DNA of 5,409 nt, from positions 1 through 5,409 of the forward strand of contig CAUCXP010000122.1 in the NCBI GenBank assembly GCA_958446785.1, written 5' to 3'. The translations under genes were made by a program, and so were the position numbers. This document shows positions 1 to 5,409 of the stretch, piece by piece (position 1 is the stretch's first letter; every line of letters begins with the position of its first letter). A model generated the notes under the pieces. The model saw nothing but the letters and a program-made list of their open reading frames with translations, did no database searches and was not told where the DNA came from. This DNA comes from an uncultured Collinsella sp. (GTDB taxonomy: Bacteria > Actinomycetota > Coriobacteriia > Coriobacteriales > Coriobacteriaceae).

Positions 1-1249
1 CGGTCTGATTCTTGGGACTCTTGCCCAGCAGGACAGCATCGTTCTTTTTACTCGTTCCCTCAATGAGCGCGGGAACCACAGTATGAAGCTCGCCCTGGTT
101 ATACTCGTGTGCCGTGGTCTCGATAACCTTAACCAGGCGATTGAAACGCTCGAGAATAACCTCATGCGGCGTAGGATCGTCAATCTCGGCGGCCGGGGTA
201 CCGGCACGCTTGGAATAGATGAAGGTATAGGCCTGAGCATAGCGGACCGTCTCGGCAAGCGAGAGCGTCTGCTCAAAGTCTTCTTCAGTCTCGCCCGGGA
301 AGCCAACGATAATGTCGGTCGAGAGCGCGATATCGGGCATGCGGTTGCGAATGCGATCGACAAGGCCCAGATAGTCCTCGCGTGTATAACGGCGATTCAT
401 CTCTTTGAGGATCCGCGTCGAACCGGACTGGACGGCCAAGTGCAGCTGCGGCATAACGGCAGGCGTCTCGGCCATGGCGTCGATGGTCTCGGGCAACAGG
501 TCCTTGGGATGCGAAGACGTAAAGAAGATGCGCTCCACGCCCGTATCGCCCACGGCACGCAGCAGATCGGCAAAACGCGGCTTGCCAAACAGATCGCGAC
601 CATATGAGTTAACGTTTTGGCCCAGCAGCGTAATCTCGCGCACGCCCTGGCGCACCAAACCGGTCACCTCGTCGACAATCTCCTCGAAGGGGCGGCTCTT
701 TTCGCGACCGCGCACGTACGGCACGATACAATAGGTGCAGAAATTATTGCAGCCCGTCATGATGGGCACCCAGGCGTGATACTGGGTCTCGCGATGCCAC
801 GGCATGCTCATGGCATCCGTATCCTCATGCTCATTGGTGCGGATATGACGCTTACCATCAAGGAACGCCTCGGCAATGAGCTCGGCCACATGTGCAATGG
901 AATGCGTGCCAAAGATGACATTGACGTTATCGACGTTGGTGAGCAGGCCCTCGCCATCGCGCTGCGCGATGCAACCACCAACGGCAACCACGCGCTTGCC
1001 CGAAGGCGAAGGCGGCAGGCTTTTGCAGGAATTGCACTGGCCGTACAGGCGAGTATCGGCGGCCTCGCGCACGCAGCATGTCATGAAGACAACGATATCG
1101 GCATGCGCGGGATCGAGCGCCATGAGGCAGCCATACGAATAAAGCAAACCGCTCACACGCTCGGAGTCGTGCTGATTCATCTGGCAGCCAAAGGTGCGGA
1201 TAAAGTAGGTTTTACCGGCAAGAATATCGCGTGCGGAACGCTGGTCCAT
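1..1249 (-). CDS. miaB: MiaB, tRNA-2-methylthio-N6-dimethylallyladenosine synthase (3' end outside window)
   Basis: MiaB is a radical-SAM methylthiotransferase that converts i6A37 to ms2i6A37 in tRNAs reading UNN codons, using two iron-sulphur clusters. The 416 codons present show the N-terminal MTTase domain (about 14-125) with its three cluster ligands C22 (TFGCQMN), C58 (FMTCCVRE) and C93 (VGGCIAQR). The radical-SAM domain follows (about 160-380), with TGCNNFCTYCIVPYVRGRE containing C167, C171 and C174. Further markers are LGQNVNSYG (209-217), HLAVQSGS and DIIVGFPGET. The start of the TRAM RNA-binding domain (VPALIEGTSKKN, about 392-403) is visible and then the window ends, so roughly 30-40 residues are missing. 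MiaB rather than MtaB or RimO is supported by GCQMN, CIVPYVRGRE and the SKKN motif. It probably belongs to the rny operon. An unusual feature is several extra cysteines (C41, C59, C72, C75) in the N-terminal domain. Confidence 0.95.
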   Translation of the reverse strand, partial: MDQRSARDILAGKTYFIRTFGCQMNQHDSERVSGLLYSYGCLMALDPAHADIVVFMTCCVREAADTRLYGQCNSCKSLPPSPSGKRVVAVGGCIAQRDGEGLLTNVDNVNVIFGTHSIAHVAELIAEAFLDGKRHIRTNEHEDTDAMSMPWHRETQYHAWVPIMTGCNNFCTYCIVPYVRGREKSRPFEEIVDEVTGLVRQGVREITLLGQNVNSYGRDLFGKPRFADLLRAVGDTGVERIFFTSSHPKDLLPETIDAMAETPAVMPQLHLAVQSGSTRILKEMNRRYTREDYLGLVDRIRNRMPDIALSTDIIVGFPGETEEDFEQTLSLAETVRYAQAYTFIYSKRAGTPAAEIDDPTPHEVILERFNRLVKVIETTAHEYNQGELHTVVPALIEGTSKKNDAVLLGKSPKNQT

Positions 1250-1258
1250 GTGCATAAG

Positions 1259-1262
1259 TCCT
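1259..1262 (-). promoter_or_regulatory. Probable ribosome binding site of miaB
   Basis: AGGA on the minus strand lies 9 bases before ATG 1249-1247 but only 3 bases before the in-frame ATG 1255-1253. The spacing favours the inner ATG, giving an N-terminus of MDQRSA rather than MHMDQRSA. The motif is short, so the choice is tentative. Confidence 0.55.
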
Positions 1263-1294
1263 AACGATGGGGAGCGAAAAAAGGCAAGCAGAAG

Positions 1295-1612
1295 CTATGC
1301 CACAGGCTTAACATCATCCATGACGACGTTATCCATGGCAGCTCGATTGATCTGGTGAACGTAGATAGAAAGGCGGATGGCAGTGCGCGACTCCCCGTTA
1401 ATGAGGATGTCGGAGAACACAGGCGCGCAGGAAATATCAAAACCGGTTGGAATCAAAAAACCGCGCGCGATAGCCACGGCCTTAATGGCCTGGTTGACAG
1501 CACCGGCACCGACACACTGGATGTTGACGGGTACACCATCCTTGACCATGCCGGCGATGGCGCCGGCAACGGACGCGGGCGATGATTTGCTTGATACCTT
1601 CAGGCAATCCAT
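1295..1612 (-). CDS. spoVS: SpoVS family protein (stage V sporulation protein S-like)
   Basis: The first 86 or so residues of this 105-residue protein align along their length with SpoVS as I remember it. The markers are LKVSSKSSPASVAGAIAGMV (4-23), VGAGAVNQAIKAVAIARGFL (34-53), PTGFDISCAPVFSDI (55-69) and GESRTAIRLSI (73-83). SpoVS is a small, highly conserved Alba-like-fold protein; in B. subtilis it influences spore coat and cortex formation and cell division, and family members also occur in organisms that do not sporulate. The molecular activity is not settled, though nucleic-acid binding is suspected. Compared with the usual 86 residues there is a C-terminal extension of about 20 residues (from Y84, ending DDVKPVA). 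It sits between the ATPase gene (74-base gap) and miaB (45-base gap), matching the spoVS-miaB proximity known in Firmicutes. Confidence 0.93.
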   Translation of the reverse strand: MDCLKVSSKSSPASVAGAIAGMVKDGVPVNIQCVGAGAVNQAIKAVAIARGFLIPTGFDISCAPVFSDILINGESRTAIRLSIYVHQINRAAMDNVVMDDVKPVA

Positions 1613-1619
1613 GAAGAAA

Positions 1620-1624
1620 CTCCT
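1620..1624 (-). promoter_or_regulatory. Ribosome binding site that fixes the spoVS start
   Basis: AGGAG on the minus strand is followed after 7 bases by ATG at 1612-1610. This agrees with the point where similarity to SpoVS proteins begins (MDCLKVSSKSSP), and it argues against the longer in-frame GTG start at 1687. Confidence 0.85.
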
Positions 1625-1628
1625 GCGT

Positions 1629-1645
1629 TTAAAAGTACGTTTTAA
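1629..1645. repeat. AT-rich inverted repeat just upstream of spoVS
   Basis: On the minus strand this reads TTAAAACGTACTTTTAA, with 6-base arms TTAAAA and TTTTAA around CGTAC. It ends only 4 bases before the spoVS Shine-Dalgarno, where a repressor or a local RNA structure could influence translation or transcription. Such AT-rich symmetry can arise by chance, so its function is uncertain. Confidence 0.4.
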
Positions 1646-1662
1646 CTGCAATAACTTTATCG

Positions 1663-1680
1663 TACCGAGTGGACTCGGTA
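1663..1680. repeat. Perfect 18-base palindrome between ATPase gene and spoVS
   Basis: TACCGAGTGGACTCGGTA has perfect 8-base arms around GG, and as RNA it would form a 7-bp stem with a 4-base loop. It lies 7 bases beyond the ATPase stop codon. Neither flank has a T-run, so it is not a canonical intrinsic terminator. It could be an operator, a processing or stability hairpin, or a barrier that lowers spoVS expression relative to rny. Confidence 0.6.
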
Positions 1681-1686
1681 AAGGCA

Positions 1687-2772
1687 CTATTCCTCTTTGG
1701 CAAGATCGAAGGTCACGGTGATTCGATCACGCGAAACGCGAATCTTTGGGTCGCCGCAAAGGTTGAGATAGTACCGGGCGGCAAGGTCATTAAAGTCGCG
1801 CTCCACAGCACGCGAAAACTGTGCCATGTCATCCTTGGCAATACGTAGCCCGCGACGATCCTTCGCGAGATCGACAGGAGCCGGCGCATGCGAGGACGAA
1901 TCACGCTCGCGCAGCAGACGCGCGGTCACACCGCGAACGGGCTTAATCTGCCCTGCCAAAATGCGATGGGCCGTGCGCTCGGACATCTCAAGACCCAAAC
2001 CCGAACAGATACGAATAAAGTCCTCGGCATCAGAAGCAAGGCCTAAACGATCGACAACCGGAAGCTCGCTCTCGTCGTCAATGAACAGGAGACGAGACGT
2101 ATCAAGCCGGCTTGACGCCTGAGCATAAAGGGTCGCGGCAATCTCAGACGGAGAACCAAGGTAGACATCGCAACCACGCAACTCCTCGAGCGCAAACTCA
2201 CAAGCAGCGCGAATAATATTATGCGGACCGCGAGCACAGACATAACGTCCATCCTCATCCTTGACGGCCTGGGGCCAGCTGGACTGATCGGCACGCTCAC
2301 TGAGGCGGTCGGCCGCGACGCTCACCTTAAAGGCTGAACCAAGATCGACACCGGACGTGACCACACGGGCCTCATCGGTGTTCTGCTTGATCGAAAACAA
2401 TGCCATGCCACGACCGTGAACGCCCCAACGGTCCATCTTCATGCTCTCGAGCTTGGAGGTAACGCGAGCATCGAAGATTTGCTCTTGCATATCCTGCGGA
2501 ACACCCGAGCCGTTATCCAGAAAGACAAGCGTGCGGACGCCATCTTCCTTGGTCGTAGCGAGAAAGACCTTGTCGGCGCCGGCATCGCGAGCATTACGGA
2601 GCATTTCGATGACGATATCCTCGACATGCTGAATGTCGTGCTTTGCCTGGCGCCGCTCGGCCTCCGAAACGCGGAGGCGGACATACCCCTCGCCAAGGTT
2701 CTCCTCGACGCGAAGGTTGCCCTCCCCCGACATCGACGCGATAAATGAGATGAGCTCGTTCGCGTCGCTCAT
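1687..2772 (-). CDS. GHKL (HSP90-like) ATP-binding protein, function unknown
   Basis: I do not recognise a named family for this 361-residue soluble protein, but its N-terminal half is a Bergerat-fold ATPase. The N box is EMLRNARDA (E56, N60, D63), the G1 box is FLDNGSGVP (D86, G88, G90), and the G2 loop is WGVHGRGMALFSI (117-125). A later TSGVDLGSAFKV strand (139-150) fits the end of the fold. The glycine-rich GxHGRGMAL lid looks more like MutL/Hsp90-type or stand-alone HATPase proteins than sensor kinases. There is no receiver, PAS, histidine phospho-acceptor domain or membrane segment. The C-terminal half is uncharacterised, with a helix-turn-helix-like stretch at about 252-287. The ATG at 2772 follows the rny stop after one base with no Shine-Dalgarno, implying translational coupling to rny. 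A role in RNA metabolism, signalling or mismatch-repair-like ATP switching would be speculation. Confidence 0.85.
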   Translation of the reverse strand: MSDANELISFIASMSGEGNLRVEENLGEGYVRLRVSEAERRQAKHDIQHVEDIVIEMLRNARDAGADKVFLATTKEDGVRTLVFLDNGSGVPQDMQEQIFDARVTSKLESMKMDRWGVHGRGMALFSIKQNTDEARVVTSGVDLGSAFKVSVAADRLSERADQSSWPQAVKDEDGRYVCARGPHNIIRAACEFALEELRGCDVYLGSPSEIAATLYAQASSRLDTSRLLFIDDESELPVVDRLGLASDAEDFIRICSGLGLEMSERTAHRILAGQIKPVRGVTARLLRERDSSSHAPAPVDLAKDRRGLRIAKDDMAQFSRAVERDFNDLAARYYLNLCGDPKIRVSRDRITVTFDLAKEE

Positions 2773-2773
2773 G

Positions 2774-4324
2774 TTATTTAGCGATATCGACAGCGCGGCT
2801 CTCGCGAATCACGACAACGCGCACCTGACCGGGATACTCCATCTCTTCCTCGATCTGATGGGCGATATCGTGAGCCAGGACCGTGGACTGGGCATCGGAG
2901 ATCTTGTCCGGCTGAACCATGACGTGAACCTCGCGACCAGCCTGCATGGCATAGGTACGCTCGACGCCGTCATGGGAGTTGGCGATCTCCTCGAGCTTCT
3001 CAAGACGCTTGATGTAGTTCTCGGCAGACTCGCGACGGGCACCGGGGCGAGAGGCAGAGACAGCATCGGCGGCCTGTACCAGGACATCGAGCACCGTGTT
3101 AGGGTCGACATCGGCATGGTGAGCCTCGATAGCGTGGACGATAACGGGCTTCTCGCCATAACGGCGGGCCAGCTCGGCACCGATGACGGCATGCGGGCCC
3201 TCGACGTCATGGTCGATTGCCTTGCCCAGGTCGTGCAGCAGGCCGGCGCGCTTGGCAGTCACAACGTCCAGGCCAAGCTCGGAAGCCATCACGCCGCACA
3301 GATCAGAGACCTCGAGAGAGTGCTGAAGCACGTTCTGACCAAACGAAGTACGGTAGCGCAGGGCACCAAGGGTCTTGACGATCTCGGGGTGCAGGTCGTG
3401 GATGCCGGTATCGAAGGCAGCCTGCTCGCCAGCCTCGCGCACGCGCTGCTGAACCAGGTCAGCGGCCTTGTGATACATCTCCTCGATACGGGCAGGGTGA
3501 ATGCGGCCGTCGGCGATGAGGTTCTCGAGGGCGACACGGGCGGTCTCACGACGGACCGGGTCGAAGCTCGAAAGAACGACGGTCTCGGGCGTGTCGTCGA
3601 TCACGAGGTTGACGCCGGAAACCTGCTCGAAGGTCCGGATGTTGCGACCCTCGCGACCGATGATACGGCCCTTGAGGTCATCAGAGGGAATGTGCACGGA
3701 GGTAACGGTGACCTCGGCAGTATGGTCGGCAGCGCAGCGCTGAATCGCCAGAGACAGAATCTCCTGGGCGGTCTTGTGGCACTCGGCGCGAACCTGCTGC
3801 TCGGACTCGCGAATGATCGTGGCAGCCTCGTGGGTGACCTCGCCGCGAACCTTATCGAGGAGCTCCTTGTGGGCGTCCTCGCGGGTAAGGTCGGCGATAC
3901 GCTCGAGCTCGGAGGTCTGCTTTGCGCAGAGCTCCTCGAGCTCACGGGAGCGCTTCTCGACCTGACCGGCCTGGCTGGACAGCTGATGCTCGCGCTTGTC
4001 GAGAGCATCGTTGCGGCGATCGAGGGATTCCTCGCGCTGCATCACGCGGTTCTCGAGCGTACGAATCTCGTTCTTACGCTGCTTATCCTCGGCCTCAGCG
4101 GCCTGCTTGTTCTTGATGATCTCCTCTTTAGCCTCGAGCAGAGCCTCTTTTTTGAGGGTCTCGGCCTGACGCTTGGCATCACCGATCAGGGACTCAGCCT
4201 GTGCGTGTGCCGACTGAATCTTTTCGTCGGCCTCGTGAAGACTACCCTGCTTGGCGGTGCGCATGTAGGCAATGGCGGCGATGGCACCCAAAACGATGCC
4301 AACGAGCGCTGCGATGATAGGCAT
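2774..4324 (-). CDS. rny: Ribonuclease Y, membrane-anchored endoribonuclease
   Basis: The 516-residue product has the full RNase Y architecture and usual length. An N-terminal membrane anchor (about 1-20, [19 protein letters not shown]) is followed by a long charged coiled coil (about 28-190). A KH RNA-binding domain (about 205-265) carries the [12 protein letters not shown] loop at 219-230. An HD phosphohydrolase domain (about 325-425) contains H335, the H364-D365 pair in [13 protein letters not shown], and D420 in [13 protein letters not shown] as likely metal ligands. RNase Y starts decay of many mRNAs at the inner face of the membrane and, in Firmicutes, works with a degradosome-like network and the Y-complex. 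The ATG at 4324 is chosen because AAGGAG sits 5 bases upstream, while a GTG two codons earlier overlaps that site. The stop codon is separated from the next gene by a single base. No truncation or missing catalytic residue is seen. Confidence 0.97.
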   Translation of the reverse strand: MPIIAALVGIVLGAIAAIAYMRTAKQGSLHEADEKIQSAHAQAESLIGDAKRQAETLKKEALLEAKEEIIKNKQAAEAEDKQRKNEIRTLENRVMQREESLDRRNDALDKREHQLSSQAGQVEKRSRELEELCAKQTSELERIADLTREDAHKELLDKVRGEVTHEAATIIRESEQQVRAECHKTAQEILSLAIQRCAADHTAEVTVTSVHIPSDDLKGRIIGREGRNIRTFEQVSGVNLVIDDTPETVVLSSFDPVRRETARVALENLIADGRIHPARIEEMYHKAADLVQQRVREAGEQAAFDTGIHDLHPEIVKTLGALRYRTSFGQNVLQHSLEVSDLCGVMASELGLDVVTAKRAGLLHDLGKAIDHDVEGPHAVIGAELARRYGEKPVIVHAIEAHHADVDPNTVLDVLVQAADAVSASRPGARRESAENYIKRLEKLEEIANSHDGVERTYAMQAGREVHVMVQPDKISDAQSTVLAHDIAHQIEEEMEYPGQVRVVVIRESRAVDIAK

Positions 4325-4329
4325 GCTCA

Positions 4330-4335
4330 CTCCTT
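4330..4335 (-). promoter_or_regulatory. Ribosome binding site that fixes the rny start
   Basis: AAGGAG on the minus strand is followed after 5 bases by ATG at 4324-4322. The in-frame GTG at 4330-4328 overlaps the last base of this Shine-Dalgarno and so cannot be its start codon. The ATG therefore is the start. Confidence 0.85.
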
Positions 4336-4359
4336 TTTATGGATTCGTTACACAACAAA

Positions 4360-4385
4360 GCGAACCGTCCTTACGAACGGCTCGC
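4360..4385 (-). promoter_or_regulatory. 11-bp GUAA-tetraloop stem-loop in rny leader
   Basis: In the minus-strand RNA the arms 4385-4375 (GCGAGCCGUUC) and 4370-4360 (GGACGGUUCGC) pair along all 11 positions, with two G-U wobbles, around a GUAA (GNRA-class) tetraloop. The wobbles leave the plus strand with two mismatches, so the structure is better formed on the rny mRNA than on its complement. It is followed by UUUGUUGUGU and, some 24 bases further on, by the AAGGAG site of rny. It could be an attenuating terminator with an imperfect U-tract, a stability element, or a protein or ribonuclease recognition site. The folding is seen directly, while the role is inference. Confidence 0.6.
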
Positions 4386-4446
4386 GACATTTGAGTAATA
4401 TGGGCGCAGCTTATGCGGGTCGGATACAGATAAACATATAAACAAA

Positions 4447-4461
4447 CTCATCAAAGATGAG
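4447..4461 (-). other. Small hairpin with T-rich tail in rny leader
   Basis: The minus strand reads CTCATC, TTT, GATGAG: a perfect 6-bp stem with a 3-base loop, extendable by one G-U pair. It is followed at once by TTTGTTTATATGTTT. It lies about 25-40 bases after the predicted transcription start. The layout resembles a weak intrinsic terminator or attenuator, but the stem is short and only half GC, so it may simply be a structural or processing element of the leader. Confidence 0.4.
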
Positions 4462-4490
4462 CACATATCACAAAGCAAATGACGCTGTTT

Positions 4491-4519
4491 ATCGTACGTT
4501 GAACCACAACAACTGTCAA
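4491..4519 (-). promoter_or_regulatory. Sigma-70/sigma-A type promoter for rny
   Basis: On the minus strand a perfect -35 box TTGACA (4519-4514) is followed by a 17-base spacer and a -10 box TACGAT (4496-4491), which matches TATAAT at four of six positions including the crucial first, second and last bases. The upstream flank is AT-rich (TTTATT). The predicted transcription start is near 4484, giving a 5' untranslated region of about 160 bases before rny. It is the best promoter match I found in the window, and it lies in the only large intergenic gap upstream of the rny to miaB run. It is predicted from sequence only. Confidence 0.65.
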
Positions 4520-4581
4520 ATAAATGCCCCCAACACGGCGGCTAAAACACGGTGAACGGCAGGGCCACAAAACGCATACGC

Positions 4582-5274
4582 CTAAACCGCACATTCCTCA
4601 CGTTCGGCATCGAGACGCGCCTTAACGGCATCGGCGGCGATGTGGTACGAAAAGCCCTTGCCCATCAAAAACCGAACCAGTTTTTCGAATCCGCGCGTCT
4701 CTGGAACACGCCGCTTGGCGAGCAGGGCTGACGCACGCGCCAAATCGTCCTCGACGGCAAAATAATCCTCGGGATAACCGGGAATGTCATCGAGCACGAC
4801 ATGACGGCGCTTGAGCTCGGTCTCGATTTTACGCTGTCCCCAACCGCGCCGCTTGCGTTCCTCGATAAAGTACGAGCAAAAGCGGTTCTCGTCTAAAAAG
4901 CGATACTCGGTGGCGCGCTCGACGGCGAAATCGATCGCGGACTGGTGAAAGCCGTAGCGAGCCAGCTTTTCACGGACCTCACCCGTCGCATGGTCGCGGC
5001 GCGATAACATCTCGGTCACCATGGTAAGTGCACATTTACGCTCGATGAGCTGCACCGCCTCACGAAAGTTATCCCAAGCACAGGGAATATCGGGGCGGTT
5101 TTTGACATAAAGCCGCGCGACCCGCACGGGGATCCAAATGGACCGCTCAAAACCGCCCTCAAGCTCACAATCGATATGTGCGCAAGGCTTTTTGGACGCA
5201 TAGCCGCTCGAGAACGAGGAGGCCGCCTTCTTATCGGGAAAGACGACCGAGGCCTCGGTCACCGTATACGACAT
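4582..5274 (-). CDS. recX: RecX family regulatory protein (RecA modulator)
   Basis: This 230-residue cytoplasmic protein matches RecX, which binds in the groove of RecA filaments and limits or reshapes their activity. RecX is built from tandem three-helix modules. Here they fall roughly at residues 80-124 (with RRDHATGEVREKLARYGF), 125-165 (with LDENRF, then RRGWGQRKIETELKRR, the most diagnostic stretch) and 175-222 (ETRGFEKLVRFLMGKGFSY). The first 75 residues are an N-terminal extension lacking in short RecX such as that of E. coli (about 166 residues) but comparable to the longer Gram-positive forms. The ATG at 5274 follows the recA stop by 11 bases, and I see no good Shine-Dalgarno in that gap, so translation probably depends on ribosomes finishing recA. 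No promoter of its own is evident. A start further inside the frame is possible for the weakly conserved N-terminus. The family call is secure. Confidence 0.9.
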   Translation of the reverse strand: MSYTVTEASVVFPDKKAASSFSSGYASKKPCAHIDCELEGGFERSIWIPVRVARLYVKNRPDIPCAWDNFREAVQLIERKCALTMVTEMLSRRDHATGEVREKLARYGFHQSAIDFAVERATEYRFLDENRFCSYFIEERKRRGWGQRKIETELKRRHVVLDDIPGYPEDYFAVEDDLARASALLAKRRVPETRGFEKLVRFLMGKGFSYHIAADAVKARLDAEREECAV

Positions 5275-5285
5275 GAGCGTAACCG

Positions 5286-5409
5286 CTACTCGTCGTCATC
5301 ATCGAGCATGGCGGAACCATCGATGGCGTAAAGCTCGTCAAACTCCTCAGGCGCAGGCTGATCGGTCAGCTCGACCTCGGATGGAGCATCGTCATCAAAC
5401 TCAAGCCCG
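5286..5409 (-). CDS. recA: RecA recombinase, C-terminal tail only (5' part outside window)
   Basis: Only the last 40 codons and the TAG stop (5288-5286) lie in the window. The translated tail has 17 Asp/Glu and no Lys, Arg or His, and it ends in a run of four Asp and a Glu. Such an acidic, low-complexity tail is typical of RecA C-termini, where it is known to temper DNA binding and the exchange of regulators. The identification rests on this composition plus the recX gene that begins 11 bases downstream, because recA-recX is a classic pair. The catalytic core, Walker motifs and DNA-binding loops are not visible. An unrelated acidic-tailed protein cannot be excluded from the tail alone, but the neighbour makes RecA by far the most likely. 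Confidence 0.8.
   Translation of the reverse strand, partial: GLEFDDDAPSEVELTDQPAPEEFDELYAIDGSAMLDDDDE

Larger units (their letters stand above)
4325..4581 (-). other. recX-rny intergenic region with rny promoter and long leader
   Basis: This 257-base gap is the longest non-coding stretch in the window and is visibly more AT-rich than the genes. Reading on the minus strand it holds, in order, the tail of the recA-recX unit, a sigma-70-type promoter (4491-4519), a leader of about 160 bases with hairpins at 4447-4461 and 4360-4385, and the rny ribosome binding site. I found no convincing intrinsic terminator directly after recX (4520-4581), so read-through from recA-recX into rny remains possible. 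I see no small open frame with a good start and no recognisable riboswitch class. Confidence 0.75.

Noticed and set aside
83..1264. Two plus-strand open frames of 174 and 215 codons
   Set aside because: They are antisense to miaB, whose minus-strand translation shows all the catalytic motifs. The plus-strand products have no domain logic.
1250..1294. Run of six T on the minus strand after spoVS as an intrinsic terminator
   Set aside because: No stable hairpin precedes the T-run. The bases upstream (GCTTCTGCTTGCC) do not self-pair well.
1613..1687. A longer spoVS starting at a GTG that overlaps the ATPase stop (TAGTG)
   Set aside because: The 25 added residues have no counterpart in SpoVS, the stretch carries two inverted repeats typical of non-coding DNA, and an AGGAG site 7 bases before ATG 1612 explains the start.
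4325..4330. GTG start for rny two codons upstream
   Set aside because: The GTG overlaps the Shine-Dalgarno itself, and ATG 4324 has ideal 5-base spacing.
4360..4385. SOS (LexA) box, because GAAC and GTTC-like words occur near recA-recX
   Set aside because: The GAAC words are not followed by GTTC at the 4-base spacing of the Gram-positive SOS operator. The symmetry is better explained as an RNA stem.
2633..4441. A 602-codon plus-strand open frame antisense to rny
   Set aside because: It lies opposite a textbook RNase Y, its product is Leu/Gly/Asp-rich with no recognisable domain, and it has no convincing ribosome binding site. G/C-biased third positions commonly leave the complementary frame open.
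4520..4581. Intrinsic terminator after recX
   Set aside because: Only direct repeats (CCGTGTT twice) and weak pairings are present, with no stem followed by a T-run.

Overview
All genes in this window read on the minus strand, so transcription runs from high to low coordinates. In that order they are: the 3' end of recA (5409-5286), recX (5274-4582), a 257-base gap, rny encoding ribonuclease Y (4324-2774), a GHKL-type ATP-binding protein (2772-1687), a spoVS-family gene (1612-1295), and miaB (1249 to beyond base 1, truncated by the window edge). No tRNA, rRNA, CRISPR array, insertion sequence or other mobile element is visible. The long plus-strand open frames, including one of about 600 codons antisense to rny, are by-products of GC-rich codon usage.

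Organism: the sequence is moderately GC-rich (high 50s per cent by eye) and strongly biased to G/C third positions. The order recA, recX, rny, spoVS, miaB resembles the recA-rny-ymdB-spoVS-ymcB (miaB) neighbourhood of Bacillus and relatives, as I remember it. A GC-rich genome carrying RNase Y plus SpoVS suggests Coriobacteriia (a Collinsella-like gut actinobacterium) or a GC-rich Firmicute. The first is my favoured inference, but it is not proven by this sequence.

Layout and regulation: recX follows recA by 11 bases with no clear Shine-Dalgarno, so it is probably a read-through, translationally coupled gene. The 257-base gap holds the best promoter in the window (TTGACA, 17-base spacer, TACGAT, minus strand). 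It starts a leader of about 160 bases in front of rny that contains two hairpins. One of these is an 11-bp stem capped by a GUAA tetraloop just upstream of the ribosome binding site. From that promoter, rny, the ATPase gene (1-base gap), spoVS (74-base gap with two inverted repeats) and miaB (45-base gap) look like one transcription unit.

Functionally the window joins recombination control (RecA and its modulator RecX), mRNA turnover (RNase Y), tRNA A37 thiomethylation (MiaB), a SpoVS-type nucleic-acid-binding-like regulator, and an uncharacterised ATP-binding protein. The ATPase occupies the slot held by ymdB in Bacillus. The ATPase and the structured rny leader are the two items most worth following up.
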